Below, piece by piece: positions 1 through 9,037 of a stretch of 64,000 bases of DNA. The translations under genes and the position numbers were made by a program. Under the pieces are notes generated by a model. That model did no database searches and was not told the DNA's origin. It worked only from the letters and a program-made list of their open reading frames with translations. The DNA comes from Stenotrophomonas sp. 610A2. GTDB taxonomy: Bacteria > Pseudomonadota > Gammaproteobacteria > Xanthomonadales > Xanthomonadaceae. Numbering within the stretch: position 1 is the first letter of the stretch; each line of letters opens with the position of its first letter. The stretch lies in the NCBI RefSeq assembly GCF_030549615.1, contig NZ_CP130832.1:744001-808000 (forward strand), written 5' to 3'.

Positions 1-369
1 CCGCTGGGCATGAACCTGCGCCGCATCGAGGGCTTCCTTGGCCGCAGCGACAACATGGTCAAGATCCGCGGCATCAATGTGTTCCCACAGGCGATGGCAC
101 CGGTGTTGGAAGAACATGCATCGTTCGCCGGTGAGTTCATCTGCGTCGCCAGCCGCGACGAAGGTGGTCGCGATGATCTGGCTGTGCACGTGGAAACCCG
201 TGGCGCGCTGGATGACGCGCAGCTGGCCGCGGAGTTCGCTGCGTTGCTGCGCCAGCGCCTCGGTGTTGAAATGAGCATCGTGCTGGCCGCGCCCGGCGAA
301 CTGGCCGCATTGACCGGTATCGAAGTACGGCAGAAGCCGGTGCGTCTGATCGACAAACGTTTCGCTTGA
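1..369 (+). CDS. Phenylacetate-CoA ligase family protein, C-terminal fragment
   Basis: The reading frame is open from the first base, so only the last 122 residues of a longer gene are present. The segment has the C-terminal lid domain of phenylacetate-CoA-ligase-type adenylating enzymes: GFLGRSDNMVKIRGINVFP near its start (the hinge where these enzymes rotate between adenylation and thioesterification), then the small alpha/beta domain. By family it would activate a carboxylic acid as an acyl-adenylate and load it on CoA. It ends 10 bases before an amidase gene on the same strand and is probably in one operon with it and the CoA-transferase that follows. The true substrate cannot be read from this fragment. 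Confidence 0.85.
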   Translation, partial: PLGMNLRRIEGFLGRSDNMVKIRGINVFPQAMAPVLEEHASFAGEFICVASRDEGGRDDLAVHVETRGALDDAQLAAEFAALLRQRLGVEMSIVLAAPGELAALTGIEVRQKPVRLIDKRFA

Positions 370-379
370 GGAAAGCCGT

Positions 380-1777
380 GTGAGCAAGGCCGATGCGCAG
401 TTGTTGAGCTTGGATCTGACTGCGCAGGCGGCCTTGCTGGCCGCCGGTGAAATCAGCTGTACCGAACTGATCGAGCAGCAGTTGGCAGCCATCGTCGCCA
501 GCCAGGCGCAGGTCAACAGCTATATCCACATCGATGCGGAGGGCGCGCTGGCTGCGGCCGCGCAGTCCCAACAACGTCGCCAGCGCGGCTTCGCGCGGCC
601 TTTGGAAGGCTTGCCAGTCGCGGTCAAGGACAATATCGACGTCGCCGGCATGGTCACCACCGCCGGTATGGAAACCCGCCGCCACAGCGCGCCGGCCAGT
701 GCCGACAATCCGGCCGTGGCCGCATTGCGCGCAGCCGGTGCGGTGATTGTCGGCAAGCTCAACATGCACGAAGCGGCGATGGGCGCCGACAACGACAACC
801 CGTTCTACGGCGCCTGCCACAACCCGCACCGGCACGGTTACACACCAGGCGGTTCCAGCGGTGGCAGTGGCGCAGCGGTAGCGGCGGGTTTGTGCGCAGC
901 GGCGCTGGGCACCGACACCATGGGTTCGGTGCGCATCCCGGCCAGCTATTGCGGCGTGGTCGGGCTCAAGCCGAGCTGGGGTGCGATCAGCACGCGCGGC
1001 ACGGTGGCCTTGTGCCGGCGGCTGGATCACATTGGCCCGCTGACGCGTTCGGCACGCGATCTGCGCCTGATGCTGCAGATCATGTCCGGCTTCGACCCGG
1101 ATTGTGCGCAGTCGCGCCTCATCCATTTTGCTGCACCTGACATCGAAGGCCTGCGTATCGGCGTTGTCGATTTTGGTGATGCTGCCGACATTGCGCCCGA
1201 TGTACAGGCGGCGTTCGAGGATGGCCTGCGCGTGCTGGTTGGCTTGGGTCACCGCATGCAACCGCTGCCCGCACCAGCCTTCGCTTCGGCGCGTGCGCGC
1301 CGCGCCGGATTGCTGATGAGCGAAGCCGAACTGCTGGTCGAACATGCCGATGCCTGGGCTGGCGACCGCAGCAAATTCTCGCCGTTGTTGACCAAAATGA
1401 TGGCCTGGGCGGAAGGGCGCAGCGCCGCCGAGTTTGCCGCTGCCTCGCAGCTCGCCGATCGTGGCCAGGTGCAGCTGCAGCAGTGGCTGGCGCGTTGCGA
1501 TGTGCTGGTGATGCCGACTGCGCCCCAGCGTGCATTCGCCTTCGGTACCCCGGCGCCGGCCAGCCAGGCCGATCTCACTGCCTACGCCAACCTGGCCGGC
1601 AACCCAGCCTTGGCGGTACCGCTGCCGGTAGCGGCGGGGGAGTTGCCAGCAGGCATGCAGCTGGTCGGCAATATCGGCGACGAGCTGAGCTTGATTGCGC
1701 TCGCTGAGGCCTTCCAGCACGCCATCGGCTGGCAGCCCGCGCTACCGCAGGCCTGCAGGACATGGTGGCCGAAATGA
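380..1777 (+). CDS. Amidase (amidase signature family)
   Basis: A 465-residue protein of the amidase signature family, which hydrolyses carboxamides to acid and ammonia through a Ser-cisSer-Lys triad. The likely triad is visible: Lys83 in AVKDNID, Ser159 in the glycine/serine loop PGGSSGGSG, and nucleophile Ser183 in GTDTMGSVRIPA. No signal peptide is seen, so it should be cytosolic. The start is GTG, 10 bases after the upstream ligase, and the stop overlaps the next gene. The setting (acyl-CoA ligase, amidase, class III CoA-transferase) suggests release of an acid from an amide followed by CoA activation; this is inference. A GatA role is unlikely because no gatB or gatC is adjacent. Confidence 0.88.
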   Translation: MSKADAQLLSLDLTAQAALLAAGEISCTELIEQQLAAIVASQAQVNSYIHIDAEGALAAAAQSQQRRQRGFARPLEGLPVAVKDNIDVAGMVTTAGMETRRHSAPASADNPAVAALRAAGAVIVGKLNMHEAAMGADNDNPFYGACHNPHRHGYTPGGSSGGSGAAVAAGLCAAALGTDTMGSVRIPASYCGVVGLKPSWGAISTRGTVALCRRLDHIGPLTRSARDLRLMLQIMSGFDPDCAQSRLIHFAAPDIEGLRIGVVDFGDAADIAPDVQAAFEDGLRVLVGLGHRMQPLPAPAFASARARRAGLLMSEAELLVEHADAWAGDRSKFSPLLTKMMAWAEGRSAAEFAAASQLADRGQVQLQQWLARCDVLVMPTAPQRAFAFGTPAPASQADLTAYANLAGNPALAVPLPVAAGELPAGMQLVGNIGDELSLIALAEAFQHAIGWQPALPQACRTWWPK

Positions 1778-2997
1778 AGCTGCTCGAAGGCGTTCGTGTT
1801 CTCGACCTGTCGCGCATCCTTGCCGGACCGTGGGCGACGCAGGTGCTGGCCGACTTCGGTGCGGATGTCATCAAGGTCGAGCGCCCCGGCGCGGGTGACG
1901 ACACCCGCAGTTGGGGCCCGCCCTACCTGCAGGACGCCGACGGCAATGACAGCAGCGAGTCGGCGTATTACCTGTGCGCCAACCGCGGCAAGCGCTCGGT
2001 CGCGATTGATTTCACCACCGGGGAAGGGCAGGCGCTGCTGCGCGAGCTGGTCGTGCACTGCGACGTGCTGGTGGAGAACTACAAGGTCGGCGGCCTGAAG
2101 AAGTACGGGCTGGATTTTGCCAGCCTGCAGGCCATCAATCCCAAGCTGGTGTACTGCTCGATCACTGGCTATGGCCAGGACGGGCCGTATGCGCAGCGTG
2201 CCGGCTACGATGCGGCGATCCAGGCCATCGGCGGACTGATGAGCGTCACCGGCGAGCCGGATGGCACGCCCGGTGCCGGCCCGCAGAAGGTAGGCGTAGC
2301 CGCTACCGATCTGATGACTGGCATGTATGCGGCGACGGCGATCCTGGCCGCGCTACGTCATGCCGAGCGCACCGGTGTTGGCCAGCAGATTGATCTGGCG
2401 TTGTTGGATACCCAGGTCGCATGGCTGGCCAACCAGGCCTCCAACTATCTGATCGGCGGCGTGGTGCCGACCCGGCAGGGCACGGCGCATCCGAACATCG
2501 TGCCGTACCAGGTGATGCCGGCCGCTGATGGCTATTTCATGCTGGCGGTTGGCAATGACGGTCAGTTCGCACGCCTTTGCGAGGTGATCGGCGAGCCTGA
2601 GCTGGCGCGTGATCCGCGTTATGTCACCAATAACGCCCGGGTAGCGAACCGGGAGCTGCTGGTGCCGTATCTGCAGCAGGTATTGCGCACGCGGCCGGCG
2701 GCCGAATGGTTGGCGGCGCTGGAGCAAGTGGTAGTGCCGGCCAATCCGGTCAACCGCATCGACCAGGTGTTTGCCGATCCGCAGGTGCAGGCGCGTGGTC
2801 TGCGGATCGAATTGCCGCATGCCGGTGGTGGCAGCGTGGCGATGGTGCGTAATCCGCTGAAGTTCTCGGCAACGCCGTTGCGCTATGAGCAGGCGGCGCC
2901 GGTATTGGGGCAGCACACCTCCGAGGTGTTGGGAGAGGTGCTTGCTGTTGATGGTGAGCGGCTGCGGGTATTGCGTGAGTTGGGGGTGGTTGGGTGA
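1774..2997 (+). CDS. Class III (CaiB/BaiF) CoA-transferase
   Basis: A 407-residue CoA-transferase of family III. These enzymes move CoA between carboxylic acids through an aspartyl-CoA thioester; Asp179 in ATDLMTGMYA is the expected catalytic residue. The N-terminal motif LLEGVRVLDLSRILAGPWA and DVIKVERPG are characteristic. I chose the ATG at 1774 because it overlaps the amidase stop as ATGA, implying translational coupling; an in-frame ATG at 1762 would add four residues. It is the last gene of the ligase-amidase-transferase operon. The acyl donor and acceptor are not predictable from sequence. Confidence 0.9.
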   Translation: MKLLEGVRVLDLSRILAGPWATQVLADFGADVIKVERPGAGDDTRSWGPPYLQDADGNDSSESAYYLCANRGKRSVAIDFTTGEGQALLRELVVHCDVLVENYKVGGLKKYGLDFASLQAINPKLVYCSITGYGQDGPYAQRAGYDAAIQAIGGLMSVTGEPDGTPGAGPQKVGVAATDLMTGMYAATAILAALRHAERTGVGQQIDLALLDTQVAWLANQASNYLIGGVVPTRQGTAHPNIVPYQVMPAADGYFMLAVGNDGQFARLCEVIGEPELARDPRYVTNNARVANRELLVPYLQQVLRTRPAAEWLAALEQVVVPANPVNRIDQVFADPQVQARGLRIELPHAGGGSVAMVRNPLKFSATPLRYEQAAPVLGQHTSEVLGEVLAVDGERLRVLRELGVVG

Positions 2998-3019
2998 GGC
3001 TTGTTGGCGGTCGGAGTCG

Positions 3020-3168
3020 GTAGTGCCGAGCCATGCTCGGCAGGGGCGTTGCCGATGCAGCATCAAACCTGTGGGAGCGGCGTGAGCCGCGAAGCTGGCA
3101 GCACCGGAATCACCGGCATGCCAGCAATCGGACAGATTCATAGCTTCGCGGCTGACGCCGCTCCTACA
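3020..3168. repeat. SMAG-like hairpin followed by a paired GTAG-type inverted repeat
   Basis: Positions 3020-3042 carry GTAG followed by the palindrome GCCGAGC-CAT-GCTCGGC. A second family follows as an inverted pair: the left arm at 3070-3096 (GGAGCGGCGTGAGCCGCGAA core) and the right arm at 3142-3168. The pair could fold into one long hairpin, as REPIN-type doublets do. It lies between the convergent CoA-transferase and trmL genes, the usual location for such elements. Confidence 0.85.
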
Positions 3169-3184
3169 AGAACCAAAGCACCAA

Positions 3185-3664
3185 TCACGCGCCGCCAGGG
3201 AACCCCTGCTGCCGCCACGCCTCATACACCACCACGGCGACCGAGTTGGACAGGTTCAGGCTGCGGTTGTTGGGCTGCATCGGCAGGCGCAGGCGATGGC
3301 CGTCGGGCAGGGAATCAAGCAGATCCTGCGGCAGGCCACGGGTTTCCGGGCCGAACAGGAAGGCATCGCCATCGGCGAACTGCACGGTGTCATAGCGGAC
3401 GCTGGAGCGGGTACTCAATGCAAACAAACGCTTCGGGGCGATGCGCGCCAAGGCGGTTTCCAGGTCCGGATGGACCTGCATCTGTGCGTACTCGTGATAG
3501 TCCAGGCCGGCGCGCTTTAGCTGCTTGTCACTGAGGTCGAAGCCCAAAGGCTCGATCAGGTGCAGCCGCGCGCCGGTGTTGGCGCAGAGCCGGATCACAT
3601 TGCCGGTGTTCGGCGGGATCTCGGGCTGGTAAAGCACTACATCGAAAACAGGGGCAGAAGTCAT
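3185..3664 (-). CDS. trmL: tRNA (cytidine/uridine-34 2'-O)-methyltransferase TrmL
   Basis: A 159-residue SPOUT-class methyltransferase, close to the usual TrmL length of about 155. It methylates the 2'-OH of the wobble nucleotide of the two leucine tRNAs ending CAA and UAA, using S-adenosylmethionine. Visible family features are the N-terminal [20 protein letters not shown] segment, [10 protein letters not shown], and the C-terminal knot [17 protein letters not shown]. It is cytosolic and appears monocistronic, separated from the gene to its left by the repeat cluster and from the next minus-strand gene by about 40 bases. Confidence 0.93.
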   Translation of the reverse strand: MTSAPVFDVVLYQPEIPPNTGNVIRLCANTGARLHLIEPLGFDLSDKQLKRAGLDYHEYAQMQVHPDLETALARIAPKRLFALSTRSSVRYDTVQFADGDAFLFGPETRGLPQDLLDSLPDGHRLRLPMQPNNRSLNLSNSVAVVVYEAWRQQGFPGGA

Positions 3665-3701
3665 CGGCGCAGTTTACGCCGGGTGGTGCGGCAAGGCTGG
3701 T

Positions 3702-4106
3702 TTAGTTCGAAACCAGGCCCTGCGCGACGACCTTGCCGATGGCTTCGGCAGCAGCTTCAGCAGCCATGGCCTGCACCTGCTCCACGTCCGGGCGGACGGT
3801 GATGGCCGGCAACGAGACCATCCACTGGCCGGCGCGGGTGCCGATGGCGACCGGGCTGGCGGAGGCCAGCTGGCTGGCGGTCTGTTCGGCCATCAGCTCG
3901 ACGATCTGGCCGACGGTCGGGCGAACCTGCACGACAGCCAGGGTCGGGATGTTGCTGTTGGCCTCGTGCTGGGCCTGCGCCAGCTGGTCGGCGGAAGGAC
4001 GGACCTGCACGGTGTCCAGGGTGACGATATCCGAAGCCTGTACCGAAGAAACAAAGCCGGTGCTGGCGACGAGGGCGATGGCAAGGGCGAGAGACTTGGC
4101 GTTCAT
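3702..4106 (-). CDS. Secreted protein with three VRP repeats, unknown function
   Basis: A 134-residue protein with a clear signal peptide (hydrophobic residues about 5-23, cleavage likely after QASA-type VQAS). The mature part consists of three degenerate repeats, each with a short strand then a helix: VQVRPSADQLAQ, VQVRPTVGQIVE and ITVRPDVEQVQA. After each VRP comes an amphipathic alanine/glutamine-rich helix. I do not recognise a named family. It is probably periplasmic. Its ATG is preceded by AGGT, and it is divergent from the M16 protease gene across a 353-base AT-rich region. Confidence 0.7.
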   Translation of the reverse strand: MNAKSLALAIALVASTGFVSSVQASDIVTLDTVQVRPSADQLAQAQHEANSNIPTLAVVQVRPTVGQIVELMAEQTASQLASASPVAIGTRAGQWMVSLPAITVRPDVEQVQAMAAEAAAEAIGKVVAQGLVSN

Positions 4107-4459
4107 GGCGGGACCTGTTTGGTGTGCGTGGGCAGTGGTGTGGTAGTAAGGTAGTACAGTGATTTTCGTAGTGCAAGAACTTTCTTTACTTTTTTTGATT
4201 TGTTCAGCAATCAGTCATTTATCGTCTGAAGTGATCTGGCTGCGAGTAATAGGCAGCAGGATGCGTGCCAATCACATCTGATTGATAAATAAGGGTTTGT
4301 TGCTTATGGAAAGTGTCCGCTGTCCGGACACTCGCCGCGTCTGCAGTGACCGGACGGACACCGGTGCAGCTGCTTCGTTACCCATGACGCATGGCGTATG
4401 CCGATGTGACGGCGCCCGGTTAGGATCTGCGTTCACCTTCATACCCAAACGGAAATGGA
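4107..4459. promoter_or_regulatory. Divergent intergenic region with inverted repeat
   Basis: This 353-base non-coding stretch separates two divergent genes and is much more AT-rich than its surroundings, fitting a double promoter. It contains an 8-bp inverted repeat AGTGTCCG-CTGTC-CGGACACT at 4312-4332, with further GGACA/CCGG half-sites just downstream (4348-4366). This could be an operator for a dimeric regulator; no regulator gene is adjacent. No open reading frame is convincing here. Confidence 0.5.
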
Positions 4460-7318
4460 ATGAACGCAGCTATGCCCCGCACCGCCTTGTTGACCCTGGC
4501 CCTGACTGCCGCCCTGGGCGGATTCGTTGGCGCCCCGCTGGTTGCGGAGGCCAAGCCGGCCGCCGCCGCTGCTGCGTCGGTCGATATCCCGTATGAAGAA
4601 TTCACCCTGCCGAACGGCTTGCGCGTGGTGGTGCACACCGACCGCAAGGCACCGATCGTGGCGGTGAACATCTGGTACCACGTTGGTGCCAAGGACGAAC
4701 CGGCCGGCCGTACCGGCTTCGCGCATCTGTTTGAGCACTTGATGTTCCAGCGCAGCGAAAACCACGACGGCGAGTTCTTCGAACCCTTCAAGCAGGTCGG
4801 CGCCACCGACCAGAACGGCACCACCAATACCGACCGCACCAACTATTTCCAGAACGTGCCGACCACCGCGTTGGACATGGCGCTGTGGATGGAATCGGAC
4901 CGCATGGGTCACCTGGTCGGCGCCATCGACCAGGCTGCCCTGGATGAGCAGCGCGGCGTTGTGCAGAACGAAAAGCGCCAGGGCGAGAACCAGCCTTACG
5001 GCCAGGTCTGGGACAAGCTGACCCGCGCCATGTACCCGGCAGGTCACCCGTACCACCACGGCGTGATCGGCTCTATGAACGATCTCAACGCGGCCTCGCT
5101 GGACGACGTCAAAACCTGGTTCCACACCTGGTATGGCCCGAACAACGCGGTGCTGGTGCTGGCCGGTGACATCGACGTGGCCACCGCCAAGGAAAAGGCC
5201 GCCAAGTTCTTCGGCGACATCCCGGCTGGTCCGACCATGGCGCAGCCGGCGGTGAACGTTGCGCAGCGCGCTGCCACCACCCGCGAAGTGATGACCGACA
5301 AGGTGCCGCAGGCGCGCATCTACCGCGCCTGGAACGTGGCCCAGGTCGGCACCACCGATATCGATCAGCTCGACCTGTTCTCCTACGTGCTGGGCGGTGC
5401 CAAGTCCTCGCGCCTGGACCAGCGCCTGCTGCACAAGGACAAGCTGGTCGACAACATCAGCGCGATGACCGATGCCTCGCAGCTCGGCTCCAACTTCCTG
5501 ATCATGGCCACGGTCAAGCAGGGCGTGGACCCGGCCAAGGTCGAGGCGGCCATCGACGAAGAACTGAAGCGTCTGATCGCCGAAGGCCCGACCGCCGATG
5601 AACTGGAACGCGCCAAGGTGCAGACGCGTGCCAGTTTCGTGCGCGGCATCGAGCGCATTGGTGGCTTCGGCGGCAAGGCTGACGCACTGGCTCAGTGCAC
5701 CGTCTACGAAGGTAACCCGGGCTGCTTCCGCGCCTCGCTGGCCAATGTGGACGCTGCTACCGCTGCAGACGTCAAGGCAGCCGGTGCCAAGTGGCTGGGC
5801 GTGGGCGACCACACCCTGGTGGTCGAGCCGGGCGAGCGCGTTGCGCTGGCCGAGCTGCCCTCGGTCAAGCCGGCGCCGTTCAACGTGCCGGCCGTGGACA
5901 GCAAGTACACCACCCTGCCGAGCCAGGTTGATCGCAGCGCCGGCGTGCCCAAGACCACCAGCTTCCCGGAACTGAAGTTCCCGCAGCTGCAGCGCGCAAC
6001 GCTGAAGAACGGCACCAAGGTGGTGCTGGCCGAGCGCCATGATGTTCCGGTGGTGCAGTTCAGCTATGAGTTCCCGGGTGGCTTCACCGCCGACCGCGGC
6101 CGCAAGCCGGGCACCGCCAACTTCACCATGGGCATGCTGGACGAAGGCGCTGGCCAGCTCGGTTCGCTGGCGTTCGCCGATGCGGTGGAAAGCCTGGGTG
6201 CAAGCGTCAATGCCGGTGCGTCGCTGGACGGTTCCAGCGTGTACCTGTCGGCACTGAAGGAAAACCTGGCACCGTCGCTGGCGCTGTACGCCGACGTGGT
6301 GCGTGCACCGCGTTTCGAGCAGAGCGAAATCGACCGCATCAAGGCCACCTGGATTGCTGGTATCCAGCAGGAGAAGGCGCAGCCGAACGCGGTGGCGATG
6401 CGCGTGCTGCCGCCGCTGCTGTACGGCGCCGGCCACCCGTATGCGATTCCGTTCACCGGCAGCGGCAATGAAGCGGCAATCCAGTCGCTGACCCGCGAAG
6501 ACCTGACCTCCTTCCACAAGCAGTGGATTCGTCCGGAAGGCGCCACCCTGATCGTGGTCGGTGACACCACCTTGAAGGACCTCGTGCCGCTGCTGGAGCG
6601 TAGCTTCGGTGACTGGAAGGGTGAGGGTGCGCGGCCGAAGGTTGAGGCCCTGACCAATGTGGATCGCCCGCAGGCATCGCGCGTGTTCCTGATCGACCAG
6701 CCGGGCGCGGTGCAGGCCAACCTGTTCGCCGGTCAGGTCGCGCCGTCGACGATGGACGCGGGCACCACCCGCTTCGACATCGCCAATGGCGTGCTCGGTG
6801 GCGACTTCACCTCGCGCCTGAACATGAACCTGCGTGAGGACAAGCATTGGTCCTACGGCGCGCGTTCGACCGCTTCCAATGCACTGGGCCAGCGCCCGTG
6901 GATGGCGGTTGCACCGGTGCAGATCGACAAGACCGGTGAGGCGATGAAGGAAATGAACGCCGAGATCAGCCAGTTCGCCAGCGGCCAGCGTCCGCCGACC
7001 GATGCCGAGGTCAACCGCATCCGCAACATCCAGACGCTGAGCCTGCCCGGTGCCTACGAAACCGCATCGGCGGTGATGAGCACCATCGGCGGCATCGTGC
7101 GTTACGGCCGTCCGGACGACTACGTGTTCAAGCGCAAGGCCGAGATCGAAGCGATGACCCCGGCGCAGGTGGCCGAGGCAGCCAAGATCCTCGACCCGTC
7201 CAAGCTGACCTGGGTAGTGGTGGGCGACCTGAAGCAGACCGAGGCCCCGGTGCGCGCACTGAAGCTGGGCGAAGTGACGGTGATCGACGCCGACGGCAAG
7301 CCGGTGGAAAAGAAGTAA
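4460..7318 (+). CDS. Periplasmic M16 family zinc metalloprotease, two-domain
   Basis: A 952-residue pitrilysin-family protein with an N-terminal signal peptide (cleavage near residue 31, after VAEA). The inverted zinc site HLFEHLMFQ places ligands at His89 and His93 with catalytic Glu92; the third ligand is likely Glu171 in VVQNEKRQ. It has two M16 halves: the first, catalytic half to about residue 450, and a second, inactive half beginning near PQLQRATLKNGTKVVLAE that lacks an HxxEH motif. These proteases degrade peptides inside a clam-shell chamber. It is monocistronic, with a strong hairpin downstream. Confidence 0.9.
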   Translation: MNAAMPRTALLTLALTAALGGFVGAPLVAEAKPAAAAAASVDIPYEEFTLPNGLRVVVHTDRKAPIVAVNIWYHVGAKDEPAGRTGFAHLFEHLMFQRSENHDGEFFEPFKQVGATDQNGTTNTDRTNYFQNVPTTALDMALWMESDRMGHLVGAIDQAALDEQRGVVQNEKRQGENQPYGQVWDKLTRAMYPAGHPYHHGVIGSMNDLNAASLDDVKTWFHTWYGPNNAVLVLAGDIDVATAKEKAAKFFGDIPAGPTMAQPAVNVAQRAATTREVMTDKVPQARIYRAWNVAQVGTTDIDQLDLFSYVLGGAKSSRLDQRLLHKDKLVDNISAMTDASQLGSNFLIMATVKQGVDPAKVEAAIDEELKRLIAEGPTADELERAKVQTRASFVRGIERIGGFGGKADALAQCTVYEGNPGCFRASLANVDAATAADVKAAGAKWLGVGDHTLVVEPGERVALAELPSVKPAPFNVPAVDSKYTTLPSQVDRSAGVPKTTSFPELKFPQLQRATLKNGTKVVLAERHDVPVVQFSYEFPGGFTADRGRKPGTANFTMGMLDEGAGQLGSLAFADAVESLGASVNAGASLDGSSVYLSALKENLAPSLALYADVVRAPRFEQSEIDRIKATWIAGIQQEKAQPNAVAMRVLPPLLYGAGHPYAIPFTGSGNEAAIQSLTREDLTSFHKQWIRPEGATLIVVGDTTLKDLVPLLERSFGDWKGEGARPKVEALTNVDRPQASRVFLIDQPGAVQANLFAGQVAPSTMDAGTTRFDIANGVLGGDFTSRLNMNLREDKHWSYGARSTASNALGQRPWMAVAPVQIDKTGEAMKEMNAEISQFASGQRPPTDAEVNRIRNIQTLSLPGAYETASAVMSTIGGIVRYGRPDDYVFKRKAEIEAMTPAQVAEAAKILDPSKLTWVVVGDLKQTEAPVRALKLGEVTVIDADGKPVEKK

Positions 7319-7352
7319 GCAGCAGGGCGTAGCCCACCGCTTGTGCTTAAAG

Positions 7353-7487
7353 CCCCTCTCCCGTTTACGGGAGAGGGGTTGGGGTGAGGGCAGCTTCTCG
7401 CTGGTAAAGCCCCTGCCGAGCATGGCTCGGCACTACGCTTCTGCCCCCTCCCTTTCGCGCAGCGAAGGGGAGGGCTGGGGAGGGGTA
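7353..7487. repeat. Cluster of three palindromic repeats (possible terminator)
   Basis: Three elements sit in tandem: CCCCTCTCCCG-TTTA-CGGGAGAGGGG (7353-7378), a perfect 11-bp stem that could terminate the M16 transcript; a SMAG-like core in reverse orientation (7414-7436); and a CCCTCCCTTTCGCGCAGCGA-type repeat (7444-7487). All three families recur across the window. Confidence 0.8.
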
Positions 7488-7580
7488 GGTTTTGCTTTTG
7501 CCGCGCACCAAATCACAGGGATCACCACCTGTTCATCCATTCCCGGCACAATCCCTGCTGATCTTCACAAGGAATAGTCC

Positions 7581-7898
7581 ATGCGCGTCCTGCTTTTGTC
7601 CGCCCTGATCGCCAGCACCGCCGCCTGCACCTGGGTGCCGATTGAATCCAGCGGCAAGACCGTGCGCGTATTGCCAGCAGGTCCGGTTGCGCCGGGCTGC
7701 GTGACCAAGGGCGAGATCGTTGTCTCGGTAAAGAGCAAGGTCGGCTTCTATAACCGCAACCCGCTGCGCGTGCAGGAAGAACTGGAAACCCTGGCTCGTA
7801 ACGAGGCCCCCAGCGCCGGTGCCAATGCCGTACAGGCCAGCGGCCAGCCTGCCGATGGCAGCCAGCGTTTCGCCGCCTTCCAGTGCCCGCCGCGCTGA
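7581..7898 (+). CDS. DUF4156-type small lipoprotein
   Basis: A 105-residue exported protein. The N-terminus MRVLLLSALIASTAAC has a hydrophobic stretch ending in a cysteine at residue 16, consistent with a lipoprotein, although Thr rather than Leu precedes the AAC. The mature part (GCVTKGEIVVSVKSKVGF then a QEELETLARNEA helix and GANAVQAS) matches the DUF4156 lipoproteins. Function is unknown. The ATG is preceded by AAGGAAT. A GC-rich imperfect hairpin at about 7917-7943 follows the stop. Confidence 0.75.
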   Translation: MRVLLLSALIASTAACTWVPIESSGKTVRVLPAGPVAPGCVTKGEIVVSVKSKVGFYNRNPLRVQEELETLARNEAPSAGANAVQASGQPADGSQRFAAFQCPPR

Positions 7899-8020
7899 GG
7901 CTCCAGGCCGACTGACGGCCCCGGCGGCTCCATACGCCGGGCCGCCGATTTGTAAAGATGCGGTAAAAATGCGCAGGCGCTAGAATGGCGACCCCTTCGC
8001 CTGAGTCTTGGCGCTTTCTG

Positions 8021-9037
8021 ATGCCTTTTCAAAATGTCTCGATCGCGGGACTGGCGCACATTGATGCGCCGCATACGCTGACCTCAAAGGAAATCAACGA
8101 GCGGCTCCAGCCCACGCTGGAACGCCTGGGCATTCGTGCCGACGTGCTTGGCGATATCGCCGGCATCCATGCGCGCCGCCTTTGGGACCAGGGTACGCAG
8201 GCCTCGGACGCCGCCACCATGGCCGGCCGCAAGGCACTGGAAGACGCCGGCATCACCGCCGACAAGGTGGGCCTGCTGGTCAACACCTCCGTCAGCCGTG
8301 ACTATCTGGAACCGTCCACCGCTTCGATCGTGTCCGGCAACCTGGGCATCGGCGAAGACTGCGTCACCTTCGACATCGCCAACGCCTGCCTTGCCTTCAT
8401 CAATGGCATGGACGTGGCTGCGCGCATGCTGGAGCGTGGCGATATCGACTACGCGTTGATCGTCGACGGCGAAACCTCCAACCTGGTCTATGAAAAGACC
8501 CTGGAACGCATGATGTCCCCGGACATCACCGCCCAGCAGCTGCGCGACGAAGTCGCCGCGCTGACCACCGGTTCGGGTGCGGCAGCGATGGTGATGGCGC
8601 GTTCGGAGCTGGTGCCTGACGCCCCGCGCTACAAGGGCGGTGTGACCCGTGCGGCCAACCAGTGGAACAAGCTGTGCGTGGGCAACCTGGACCGAATGGT
8701 CACCGACACCCGCATGTTGCTGATCGAAGGCATCAAGCTGGCCACCAAGACCTTTGAAGCCACGCGCGTCGCGCTGGGCTGGGCGGTGGACGAGATCGAC
8801 CAGTTCGTGATCCACCAGGTCAGCCAGCCGCATACCAATGCCTTCATCAAGGCCTTCGGCATCGACCCGAAGAAGGTGATGACCATCTTTGGCGAGCACG
8901 GCAACATCGGCCCGGCTTCGGTACCGATCGTGCTGAGCAAGCTGCGTCAGCTGGGCAAGCTCAAGAAGGGCGACCGCGTCGCGCTGATGGGCATTGGCTC
9001 GGGCTTGAACTGCACGATGGCCGAGGTGGTCTGGTAA
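8021..9037 (+). CDS. oleA: OleA, thiolase-fold beta-ketoacid-forming condensing enzyme
   Basis: A 338-residue thiolase-superfamily protein almost identical in layout to Xanthomonas OleA. It joins two fatty acyl-CoAs head to head in a non-decarboxylative Claisen condensation, the first step of long-chain olefin synthesis. Key residues are present: acyl-accepting Cys123 in NACLAFING, the acyl-activating Glu97 in DYLEPST, the His of FVIHQVS and the Asn of GEHGNIGPAS (Cys143, Glu117, His285 and Asn315 in the longer Xanthomonas numbering). I start at the ATG at 8021 (MPFQNVSIAG), which matches the family, rather than the in-frame ATG at 7985. It heads the ole cluster; oleB follows after a repeat-bearing 236-base gap. 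Confidence 0.95.
   Translation: MPFQNVSIAGLAHIDAPHTLTSKEINERLQPTLERLGIRADVLGDIAGIHARRLWDQGTQASDAATMAGRKALEDAGITADKVGLLVNTSVSRDYLEPSTASIVSGNLGIGEDCVTFDIANACLAFINGMDVAARMLERGDIDYALIVDGETSNLVYEKTLERMMSPDITAQQLRDEVAALTTGSGAAAMVMARSELVPDAPRYKGGVTRAANQWNKLCVGNLDRMVTDTRMLLIEGIKLATKTFEATRVALGWAVDEIDQFVIHQVSQPHTNAFIKAFGIDPKKVMTIFGEHGNIGPASVPIVLSKLRQLGKLKKGDRVALMGIGSGLNCTMAEVVW

Noticed and set aside
4439..7423. 994-residue frame antisense to the M16 protease
   Set aside because: High-GC shadow of the opposite strand: His/Arg-rich composition, no domains, while the plus strand has signal peptide and zinc motif.
7985..8020. N-terminal extension of OleA
   Set aside because: The 12 extra residues (MATPSPESWRFL) are not in the family, and MPFQNVSIAG matches the Xanthomonas start.
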